In this document: piece after piece, positions 1-6,445 of the stretch
How positions within the stretch are numbered: the stretch's first letter is position 1
Layout: each line of letters opens with the position of its first letter
Assembly (NCBI GenBank): GCA_001657325.1
Contig: LWRO01000027.1
Span: 1-58,351 of the forward strand
Length of the DNA stretch: 58,351 nt
Direction of reading: 5' to 3'
Origin: Geitlerinema sp. BBD 1991-9
GTDB lineage: Bacteria > Cyanobacteriota > Cyanobacteriia > Cyanobacteriales > Geitlerinemataceae
Notes under the pieces: model-generated
Databases searched by the model: none
What the model was told of the DNA's origin: nothing
The model's input: only the letters and a program-made list of their open reading frames with translations
Position numbers and translations under genes: made by a program

Positions 1-194
1 AGGTCGAATTCGTTCGACACTTCCCGAGGCAATTCCCACTGAAGCTGGAAGCCACTCATCAATCGCCTCGCGATGATGAGTGGTAGTTCACTAACCTGGC
101 ATAATTCTCCCCAGGTAGCGATCGTCTGGTGCATAGAATGCAGCACTTCGAGGGTCTTTTGATTGTCTGGACAGTGATACACGTAAATTGGCAT
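1..194 (-). CDS. FmdB/zinc-ribbon-like small protein, 3' end outside window
   Basis: Read leftward from an ATG at 192-194, this partial frame has 64 complete codons and runs off the left edge. The N-terminus MPIYVYHCPDNQKTLEV resembles the MPIYEYRC start of FmdB-type putative regulatory zinc ribbons. Most of the usual zinc-binding cysteines are absent here: I see only one early Cys and one in TWGELCQ, so zinc binding by the visible part is doubtful. A good Shine-Dalgarno (AAGGAGA) lies just upstream of the ATG. The gene follows the phosphoesterase stop by 19 bp, so it is probably the third gene of a leftward operon driven from the Fur/Zur-type site near 1850. Function is unknown; a role in metal supply is inferred only from its neighbours. 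Confidence 0.6.
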   Translation of the reverse strand, partial: MPIYVYHCPDNQKTLEVLHSMHQTIATWGELCQVSELPLIIARRLMSGFQLQWELPREVSNEFD

Positions 195-213
195 CGCTCT
201 TTTCTCCTTACGA

Positions 214-1026
214 CTAACGTTGACAGACGTGATTAGGATCGTCGGCCCGCTCGGCAAATTCCATTCCCCTTGCCAGACGCCAGGCAAAAATAGCTGGCAG
301 CCCCCGATCGACGATCGCTGCACAGGTTTTTTGGTAGTCGTAGGGGACTTCCCGCAGGATGACCTGAGCCGTATCTGTGTCATAGAGGACATAGGTAGCA
401 TTCGGGCGACCATGCCGGGGTTCACCCACTGATCCAGCGTTAACAATTTGCTTCAAGGGTGTCTTGAACTGGGTTTCTAGCTCATCTTTGCCCGGTTGTT
501 GAACACGTACTGTTAAGGTTCCATCTTCCAGGCTCCGCACGTAGGGAACATGGGTATGACCACATAACAAAACATCCGCCTCTGCCGAAAGGACTCGTTC
601 TAGTGCAGCAAAGCCATCCATGCTGGGCAGCAGGTATTCGTGTTGGCTATTGGGACTGCCATGCACAAAGCAAAGATTATCCAGTCGCAGGGTCATCGGG
701 AGTGTTGCCAGATATTCCCGCACCTCGGGATGAATGACGTTGTTTGTCCATTCATGGGCCAGTCGTCCTCGCTGCTCCGCGAGCTGAGAAGGGTAACTGC
801 ACTCGCACGCATTCAAACCTTCGACAATATCTTCATCCCAGCAGCCCTGACAGGTGGGAATATCGAGGCAGCGAATCATTTCGACCACGGCATTGGGATG
901 GGGACCATAACCGACGAGATCGCCCAGGCAATAAATCTGGTCTGCCTTGTGAGCATCGATATCAGATAACACTGCATTCAACGCTTCATAGTTGCCATGA
1001 ATGCAGGAAATGACGGCGAGTTTCAT
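214..1026 (-). CDS. Metallophosphoesterase family protein
   Basis: A 270-residue calcineurin-like phosphoesterase of the YfcE/diadenosine-tetraphosphatase type. Visible motifs are SCIHGNYEAL near the N-terminus (the usual D-x-H block, but with Cys in place of Asp), CLGDLVGYGPHP around residues 33-44, FVHGSP around 120 and CGHTHVPYV around 155. The usual GNHD/GNCD block is replaced by GCWDED. The family hydrolyses phosphoester bonds with two metal ions; the substrate cannot be read from sequence. The ATG overlaps the stop of the upstream COG0523-like gene by 4 bp (ATGA), indicating translational coupling, and the FmdB-like gene follows after 19 bp. The divergent first motif may be a feature of this cyanobacterial subfamily rather than an inactivating mutation. 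Confidence 0.85.
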   Translation of the reverse strand: MKLAVISCIHGNYEALNAVLSDIDAHKADQIYCLGDLVGYGPHPNAVVEMIRCLDIPTCQGCWDEDIVEGLNACECSYPSQLAEQRGRLAHEWTNNVIHPEVREYLATLPMTLRLDNLCFVHGSPNSQHEYLLPSMDGFAALERVLSAEADVLLCGHTHVPYVRSLEDGTLTVRVQQPGKDELETQFKTPLKQIVNAGSVGEPRHGRPNATYVLYDTDTAQVILREVPYDYQKTCAAIVDRGLPAIFAWRLARGMEFAERADDPNHVCQR

Positions 1027-1811
1027 TTCAGGACACTCTCCTCTTGGTTAGTTTCACTAGAAATTAGGGCTTTGTACTGTTCCTGATAGTGGGCGATCGC
1101 GCCATCCGATAAGCACCCAGCCAGTAAGGTTTGGGCAATAATTTTCTTTTCCAAGTTCCAGCCCACCACCTCAAGGCCACTGAAGCGATCGGGACGGCCT
1201 TCTAGCCAGCGAGGAATACTCAATTCGGTGTATTCAATTCCGGGCAAGCCTTCGACAAAATCAATGTGGAAGGCTCGCCCATCCGGCAGTTCAAAAATCC
1301 CCTTGACGCGCTGCACCTGTCCGTAAGCGCCGCCTGTTAGTTCAATCAAAATCTCGTCCAAACTGGGGGGATCGAAGACCTGTCTCGTCAAAGCCGATCG
1401 CCACAACTCCGGTAAGGGATTGGCAGCAGATACTGTAATGTCATTGCCTGGAACCACCTCGTCGGCCCAGTTATGCCATTCCGAGCTTTTCAGACCAGGA
1501 GGTAGCACTGCGACCCGATGGCAGGGCAGCGACGCTAAAAATGGCGAGGCTAAATCCAGGTGAAAGCCCAGCTCCAGATAGACCCAAGCCTGGTCTGGCA
1601 GGTTGGCGAAGACCTGCGGCGTTTGATGTTCAGGAAGCAAATGCACCCAGGGAAAGCGATATGCAATCCGTGCCCGATCCACCGAACCCACTCCCATCCC
1701 TGGACAGCAGTAAAACAGAGGACGATGCTGGTCTTGGAGAAACTGACTCATCCAGGTGGTTTTGCCACTACCGGGCGGTCCTGCCACCGCAGTCAACGCA
1801 ATGGAATCCAT
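1023..1811 (-). CDS. CobW/COG0523-like P-loop NTPase
   Basis: A 262-residue protein starting with a Walker A loop (AGPPGSGKTTW, residues about 10-20). Its C-terminal half resembles the CobW C-terminal domain: GGAYGQVQRVKGIFELPDGR, then a hydrophobic strand, then FSGLEVVGWNLEK. COG0523 proteins are G3E GTPases that deliver metals, often zinc, to client enzymes or act during zinc limitation. The middle G-domain is shorter than usual and the hallmark CXCC metal motif is missing; only a CC pair (FYCCPGMG) follows the P-loop. It is therefore a divergent member. It is the first gene of a leftward operon, 4-bp overlapped with the phosphoesterase, and its promoter region carries the Fur/Zur-type palindrome. 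A metal-chaperone role is inferred from family and operator. Confidence 0.75.
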   Translation of the reverse strand: MDSIALTAVAGPPGSGKTTWMSQFLQDQHRPLFYCCPGMGVGSVDRARIAYRFPWVHLLPEHQTPQVFANLPDQAWVYLELGFHLDLASPFLASLPCHRVAVLPPGLKSSEWHNWADEVVPGNDITVSAANPLPELWRSALTRQVFDPPSLDEILIELTGGAYGQVQRVKGIFELPDGRAFHIDFVEGLPGIEYTELSIPRWLEGRPDRFSGLEVVGWNLEKKIIAQTLLAGCLSDGAIAHYQEQYKALISSETNQEESVLK

Positions 1812-1843
1812 ATAGATCCTGTTTCAAAGTGGGAGTATAAAAA

Positions 1844-1868
1844 GAGAATAATAATCATTATCATATTG
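1844..1868. promoter_or_regulatory. Putative Fur/Zur-type operator between divergent genes
   Basis: Positions 1849-1863 read TAATAATCATTATCA, one base away from the perfect 7-1-7 palindrome TGATAATCATTATCA that typifies Fur and Zur operators. It lies in the 94-bp gap between the leftward COG0523-like gene and the rightward FAD oxidoreductase, close to both start codons. It could therefore repress both promoters. The palindrome alone cannot separate iron (Fur) from zinc (Zur) control; the COG0523-like neighbour makes Zur the better guess. Confidence 0.6.
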
Positions 1869-1905
1869 AGTTAAGGTATTCAGTGCAATCCTTCGATTTT
1901 TAACC

Positions 1906-3165
1906 ATGCGACTGCCCGTAGAGACACCACTATTGCCAAAATCAGTTGATATCGCCATTGTGGGTGCAGGGCCACAAGCATTAACCCTAGTCACCCATTT
2001 GCTGCAAAAGAAGAAGTCGATGCGCAACCGTTTTGTGGTCATCGACCCGGCTGGGGACTGGATGCACCATTGGAACCACCAGTTTGCGGCATTCGAGATT
2101 CCCCATCTTCGTTCTCCGGCAGTGCATCATCCCGACCCCAATCCCCACGCGCTTCGCTCCTTTGCAGAAAGGCGATCGGATGAGCTATTTCCGCCCTATG
2201 ACTTGCCAGGAACTCAGCTATTCCAAGAGTTTTGCCAGGATGTCATTCGACGGTGGGAACTTCGAGATCGAGTCATTCCAGGAACGGTACAGCAGTTGGA
2301 AGTGTTTGACTCAAACGGAAAGCAACGATTTCGGCTGTGGATGGCCGATGGTCAATGGCTAATTGCTAAACGGGTGGTGCTGGCGATCGCTGGAGGTACG
2401 CCCAACCTCCCTGAATGGGTACGAACTCTGCCGTTTACCTATCTGCGCGATCGCCTGCTACATTCCCACCAGATCGATCTGCGAGGACTGCGTTTGGTGG
2501 GCGAACGGGTGTTGATTGTGGGTAGTGGACTCACCAGTGGGCATCTAGCATTGGGGGCGATCGCCCGTGGCGCACAGGCGATCGTGATGGCTCGACGGCA
2601 ATTCTATGAAAAATTGTTTGATGCCGAACCCGGATGGCTCGGTCCCAAATATCTCAAAGGGTTTCATGCTGAACCGGATTGGCAAACCCGCTGGCACATG
2701 ATTCAATCCGCCCGCAACGGGGGATCCCTCACCCCAGCCATTTTCACCAAACTGCGACGACTGGAATGGGAAGGCAAGCTGTCTTTTTACGAACAGTGCG
2801 AAGTCCAGTCAGCAGAGTGGAAGGGAGATACCTGGAAAGTCACCTGTAATCAATCGGATGACCATGATTGCATTGCCCACCTGCCCATCGACCGCATTTG
2901 GCTGGCAACTGGCAGCACACTGAATGTGAACCACTGGTCGCTGTTGTCCGATATCCGTACAAGTCATCCCCTGCCCCTGGTCAACGGATTACCGATCCTC
3001 GACCCTCATCTGCGCTGGGCAGGTTGCAACCTGTTTATCATGGGAGGAGCGGCAGCACTGCAATTGGGACCTGTGGCACGAAACCTGTTTGGAGCCAAGC
3101 TAGCAAGTAAGCGGATTGTACCAACACTGCTCAAAGAAGCTCATCGCTTTTCCTCACTCGCCTAG
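1906..3165 (+). CDS. FAD/NAD(P)-binding oxidoreductase (SidA/IucD-like)
   Basis: A 419-residue flavoprotein with two Rossmann motifs. The FAD site is VDIAIVGAGPQALTLVTH at about residues 14-31 and the NAD(P) site is VLIVGSGLTSGHLALGAI at about 200-217. A third typical element, IWLATGS, lies near residue 345. This arrangement matches flavin monooxygenases and FAD-dependent oxidoreductases related to lysine or ornithine N-hydroxylases; the substrate is unknown. The ATG at 1906 sits about 40 bp downstream of the Fur/Zur-type palindrome and is divergent from the COG0523-like operon, so metal-responsive expression is likely. Siderophore-type N-hydroxylation would suit Fur control but no siderophore synthetase is present. 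The end lies 5 bp from the stop of a small leftward frame. Confidence 0.75.
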   Translation: MRLPVETPLLPKSVDIAIVGAGPQALTLVTHLLQKKKSMRNRFVVIDPAGDWMHHWNHQFAAFEIPHLRSPAVHHPDPNPHALRSFAERRSDELFPPYDLPGTQLFQEFCQDVIRRWELRDRVIPGTVQQLEVFDSNGKQRFRLWMADGQWLIAKRVVLAIAGGTPNLPEWVRTLPFTYLRDRLLHSHQIDLRGLRLVGERVLIVGSGLTSGHLALGAIARGAQAIVMARRQFYEKLFDAEPGWLGPKYLKGFHAEPDWQTRWHMIQSARNGGSLTPAIFTKLRRLEWEGKLSFYEQCEVQSAEWKGDTWKVTCNQSDDHDCIAHLPIDRIWLATGSTLNVNHWSLLSDIRTSHPLPLVNGLPILDPHLRWAGCNLFIMGGAAALQLGPVARNLFGAKLASKRIVPTLLKEAHRFSSLA

Positions 3166-3170
3166 CCCTA

Positions 3171-3376
3171 CTACCCCTGCCTTTGGCAAAAAGCCAGGGC
3201 GATATGGCCCACGTCAACTGCGTATTCTTTATACACCCCCAAGGTACCGAGGATTCGCTGTTCCTGAATCTGGGGTAGTGCTGTTAGGGCTTCTATCTCC
3301 ACTTTGAAGCTTGGGGGAACTTGCTCTGGGATAATCACTTGCACGGGCAAGGTGAGCGATCGCCCGCTGCTGCATA
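3171..3376 (-). pseudogene. Short conserved-looking frame, possible gene remnant
   Basis: Read leftward, an open frame ends with a TAG at 3171-3173. It encodes about 60 protein-like residues including LPVQVIIPEQVPPSFKVEIE and ending GVYKEYAVDVGHIALAFCQ. The amino-acid balance and regular hydrophobic pattern look real, unlike the other frames here. There is no ATG; translation could only begin at TTG or GTG near 3350, with no convincing ribosome-binding site. It lies immediately downstream of the truncated sufE, so it may be a small co-transcribed gene or the tail of a decayed one. I do not recognise the family. Confidence 0.35.
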
Positions 3377-3382
3377 GTCTTA

Positions 3383-3755
3383 AGTCTTAAAAATGTTATA
3401 AAATCCGTTGCTGCGAGATGAAGTGAGGCTAACATCCAAGCCGGTTCGCTGAATAAAGTCTGGGGACAGTTGCACAATGTCCTCTGGTACGACACCATTG
3501 AGTCCTTCTATTAACAACCCTACCAATCCTTTAGGAATTTGAGCATCAGCATCAGCATGGTAAACGATACCTCCATCTTGCAAGTTGGCAGTAAGGTAAA
3601 CCTGAGAGATGCAGCCAGGTACTCGATAGGCAAGAATCTTATCTACTTCTGGAAAGGGCGGTATACGCTTAGCAAACCAAAGCAGATACTCATAGCGACG
3701 TTTGGGTTCACGAATGCGCTGAAGCTTTTGGGTACCTCGATTAATTAGTTGTGTA
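3383..3755 (-). pseudogene. sufE: SufE cysteine-desulfuration protein, 5'-truncated
   Basis: The leftward frame reads REPKRRYEYLLWFAKRIPPF, then KILAYRVPGCISQVYLT, and ends LTSSRSNGFYNIFKT before TAA near 3383. These are signature segments of SufE, which takes persulfide sulfur from the cysteine desulfurase SufS for Fe-S cluster assembly. The acceptor cysteine in VPGCISQ is present. The first dozen or so residues and the start codon are missing: going upstream the frame loses similarity and hits a stop near 3756, at the edge of an IS30-type element. The missing N-terminus is not found on the far side of the element, so the copy was probably cut by insertion plus deletion. It is likely non-functional; another sufE elsewhere in the genome is to be expected. 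Confidence 0.8.
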
Positions 3756-4783
3756 GCTCAATTTATGCGATAATTAATCGCTAATTCAAGTCTGAAATTC
3801 AACGGTCTCCGATTCCAAAATACCTCAGAAGGGGTTCGATAGTCAAGAAATTTTCGAGGACGATCGTTGAGCAAGTCAACGTTTTTTTGAACGGCTTCTG
3901 GGGGCAGAGTTTTGAAGTTTTTTCCCTTGGGTAAAAATTATCGAAGCATTCCATTTGCATGTTCGTTTAGTCCGCGTCCCCAAGAATGGTAGGGATTAGC
4001 AAAGTAGCAGTCTACCTCAAGTTTTTGGGCGAGTTTTTCATGACCACTAAATTCTTTACCGTTATCAAATGTTAGAGTTTTTTGATGAGATTGAGGAAGG
4101 CGTAAAAACTCTTCTAGGGTAACTCGATTGATGGCCTTAGACGTTTTGTTTTTCGCCAGCCTGGCCCTCAAGAATTTTGAGGCTTTATCCACATGAGTGA
4201 CTAAAACCCCCGCATGATGTCCCCCAATCATCGTCTCACTTTCCCAATGACCAATCTCTACTTTTAAGTCAGCAATTGGGAGACGATGTTCAATCCCAAC
4301 TCGATTAGGTATTCGACCACGTTTTGACGGAGAAGCTTGACGAAGACGGCGTTTGGGGCGTTGTCGCCTCAACTATTGAGAACAACTTCTTAAGCCGCCA
4401 TAATTTTGGTAAATCATTTGATAAATCGTTTCATGACTGACCGTTTCTTTCGCCTCTCGCTTCCGCCGACCCACAATTTGTTCAGGACTGTGATATTGCT
4501 GAAGTCCTCGTCGGATTTCTTTGAGGGTTTCTTCCGAAGCTTTCTGGAATTTCTCCTTAGCGTTTTGACGCCTTTCCTTCGCTTTCTTTTGAGCAGTATC
4601 GGGCAAATACCAACCTTCTTCTGTCGCCTTGCGTCGGAGTTCTCGAGAGATCGAGGAACGATCTCGAGCCAGATGACGAGCGATCTCCGCTTGCGAACAT
4701 TTTTCTTGAGTGAAGAGTTTATAGATCTCAACACGCTCTGATGAGGTAAGATGGTGACGGCTCATTGAGTCGATTTTCAATTA
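3742..4783 (-). mobile_element. IS30-family insertion sequence (inactive)
   Basis: The element contains an IS30-type transposase on the minus strand. The outer ends show imperfect inverted repeats: reading inward, each end starts TAATT and, after 7-8 variable bases, has AGCTCAAT (left) or GACTCAAT (right). The boundaries 3742 and 4783 are my estimate from this match. No matching target duplication is visible, since the left flank is sufE and the right flank looks like another IS end. Loss of the duplication fits a deletion or later rearrangement beside the element. Confidence 0.65.
3758..4765 (-). pseudogene. IS30-family transposase with two in-frame stops
   Basis: One continuous leftward frame encodes an IS30 DDE transposase of about 335 residues. 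It has an N-terminal helix-turn-helix (SSERVEIYKLFTQEKCSQAE and SISRELRR), then the DDE domain with GHWESETMIG (first D/E region), LTFDNGKEFSGH (second Asp) and YHSWGRGLNEHANG (catalytic Glu). It is interrupted in the same frame by a TAG at 4373-4375, after GGLRSCSQ, and by a TAA at about 3935-3937, after NGMLR, where relatives continue QFLPKG. After the second stop, family sequence resumes (FLPKGKNF, LLNDRPRK, TPSEVFW) to a TGA at 3758. The start MSRHHLTSSER at 4765 is preferred; a second ATG lies at 4780. The element is therefore dead in cis. Confidence 0.85.
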
Positions 4784-5020
4784 GGTAGGGCTTGTTGAAA
4801 AAAACTAACAGGGCGAATTCTGATGCCGTACAGCTTGCCCAATGGCCGTTTTGGACTCTAGCTTCCTCATTAAATCGGCCATCGCCGGCGAAAATGCAAG
4901 CTTTTTGAGCATCTCCATCTAAAAACCTTGCACTATCTGGTCAAAAAAATCCTCAAAACCCTTGCCATTCGTGCATTTCAGTTTTATACAGCAAACCCTA
5001 GGTAGTTATTATTGAAAGAT
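4784..5020. mobile_element. Possible remnant of a second IS end
   Basis: Immediately right of the IS30 element the sequence begins GGGCTTGTTGAAAAAAACTA, resembling the outer end of cyanobacterial IS elements that terminate in TTTTTCAACAAGCCC. About 200 bp of non-coding sequence follows; I cannot read a transposase fragment in it with confidence. The motif TGCATTTCAGTTTT occurs near 4974 and again near 5233, flanking the miniature element, which suggests further rearrangement. Confidence 0.3.
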
Positions 5021-5028
5021 CGAAGTAT

Positions 5029-5209
5029 AGCCGATGACAGGGTAAGCTCATCTAATTCGGACAATTCTATATATAGAGTTTTAGATTCAATGACTACGCT
5101 ATATATGGAATTACCAGTCTCAATAAGAACTGAGCTATTGAGATTTTTTGCAATAAGAGGCGTTTTTTTAGCACCTTATTGACTTGATGAGCTTACCCTG
5201 TAGCCGATG
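5029..5209. mobile_element. Miniature inverted-repeat element (MITE) with target duplication
   Basis: Perfect 16-bp terminal inverted repeats, ACAGGGTAAGCTCATC at 5037-5052 and its complement at 5186-5201, enclose about 130 bp of AT-rich non-coding DNA. The outside is flanked by the 8-bp direct repeat AGCCGATG (5029-5036 and 5202-5209); the match can be extended to 10 bp if the terminal bases are shared. Removing the element and one repeat would restore a continuous sequence. The CAGGG-type ends and 8-10-bp duplication resemble the ISAs1 family, so a non-autonomous derivative mobilised in trans is plausible. The perfect repeats indicate a recent insertion. Confidence 0.85.
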
Positions 5210-5535
5210 AGCCTTTCTTCGTAAACCCGCCGGTGTTGCATTTCAGTTTTGAATTGGCGGATTTTAGATTTAGAAAGCAATTTTTTCAGTCTAAATGACG
5301 AGTGAATAACTGAATCTATAATTGTTGAGAATAAAGCCACTGAACTTGAAGTCAAACAAATGAAATTATGCGCTTTTGAAATGATTAGAAAAATAGCAGA
5401 ATGGGCATTGGTTGAAATTTTAAACGAATAAAAAAACTAGGTGCTTTTGTGAAATTCAATTCTTCTTTTTAACAAATTTCATCTATAAATCACACCTCAT
5501 ATTACCACCTGTTTAAATCGGATCTCCAACGAATT
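5210..5535. other. AT-rich non-coding stretch before the ankyrin gene
   Basis: This 326-bp stretch is rich in A and T and lacks the GATC palindromes seen elsewhere. Only very short open frames occur, such as one of about 23 codons near 5367, none with a recognisable product. It presumably contains the promoter of the ankyrin-repeat gene at 5536, but I see no clear promoter motif. Confidence 0.5.
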
Positions 5536-6063
5536 ATGAACTTTGGTCACCCTATAAATCCTCATCTGAGTAACAAATTTTCTCAAATCAATAGTGCCAT
5601 AAAAAATAACGATAGAAAATTCATAAAAAGGCTAATCGATTGTAAGGTTTGTTTTTCTCCAACAGAAGAGGGAGTTTGTATTGAGCTCCCATTTGTCCTA
5701 GCTTGTGAATTAGGACATTTGGAAATTGTAGAAATGCTAATAAAACATAGAAGTGACATAAATCTTGATATAGACGAATTTCTAGAAGAAGAGTTTTGGG
5801 ATGAAGCCTTGACAGGTTTGATGGCTGCTTCTGGCAGAGGTCATATTCAGATTGTTAGGAATCTTATACGTGCAGGTGCGAATCCTAATATTCAAACCTG
5901 TTATGGTGAAACAGCTCTATCATTTGCAGCTAGGGGTGGTCATGTTGATGTATTTGAGGAGTTAGCTCCCCTGGTAACTTGTATGGATTCAGAGCATATA
6001 GATATTATCAGAAGGATAGCAGAGTCAGAGTTAAAGTTGAATTTTCGACACAAAAGTCAATAG
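5536..6063 (+). CDS. Ankyrin-repeat protein
   Basis: A 175-residue protein with about three ankyrin repeats. ELPFVLACELGHLEIVEMLI lies at about residues 50-70, ALTGLMAASGRGHIQIVRNL at about 91-110, and ETALSFAARGGHVDVF at about 125-140. Each carries the G-H/hydrophobic-V-x-x-L pattern of the repeat, which mediates protein-protein contacts. There is no signal peptide or membrane segment, so it is probably cytoplasmic. The gene is visibly more AT-rich than its neighbours, lacks CGATCG motifs, and lies in an IS/MITE-scarred zone, all suggesting horizontal acquisition. The C-terminal tail after about residue 145 has no recognisable repeat. Its partner is unknown. Confidence 0.8.
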   Translation: MNFGHPINPHLSNKFSQINSAIKNNDRKFIKRLIDCKVCFSPTEEGVCIELPFVLACELGHLEIVEMLIKHRSDINLDIDEFLEEEFWDEALTGLMAASGRGHIQIVRNLIRAGANPNIQTCYGETALSFAARGGHVDVFEELAPLVTCMDSEHIDIIRRIAESELKLNFRHKSQ

Positions 6064-6445
6064 CACGATCTTTCAATATAAATCTACAAGAATGGCGATC
6101 TACTCAGTTACCATTGGATTTTAAAAGAAATTTCTTTTGTTCAAATAACTGCAACAGAATTATTGATATCTCCGGCTGCCTGTTACTTAACATTGTACAG
6201 ATTTTCACGATCGAGTGACTCAAGAATATACCTGGAACTATAGCTGAATGCCTTGAGGACGCGAGCATTCGATTGACTAATAAAAAACTTAAAAATCGAT
6301 AGAAACTCAGCTTGCGCGATCGTTTCATCTGTCTCTGGCGATTCGACGGAACGATCGATTGAAATTATCCTGAATGGTAACTTGAATTCTAACCCCTAAC
6401 TTTGAGATGCGAACATATTCTTTCAATACACGATAGCTGTCAACA
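6064..6445. other. Intergenic region, no gene seen
   Basis: There are 382 bp between the convergent ankyrin-repeat and metalloprotease genes. Short frames exist on both strands but none has a plausible start with coding-like composition. CGATCG palindromes reappear from about 6318, marking the return to chromosomal-type sequence after the AT-rich island. Confidence 0.5.

Noticed and set aside
3935-4375. Reassigned stop codons (Gln) in the transposase
   Set aside because: All other genes in the window use TAA and TAG as normal stops; simple pseudogene decay explains it.
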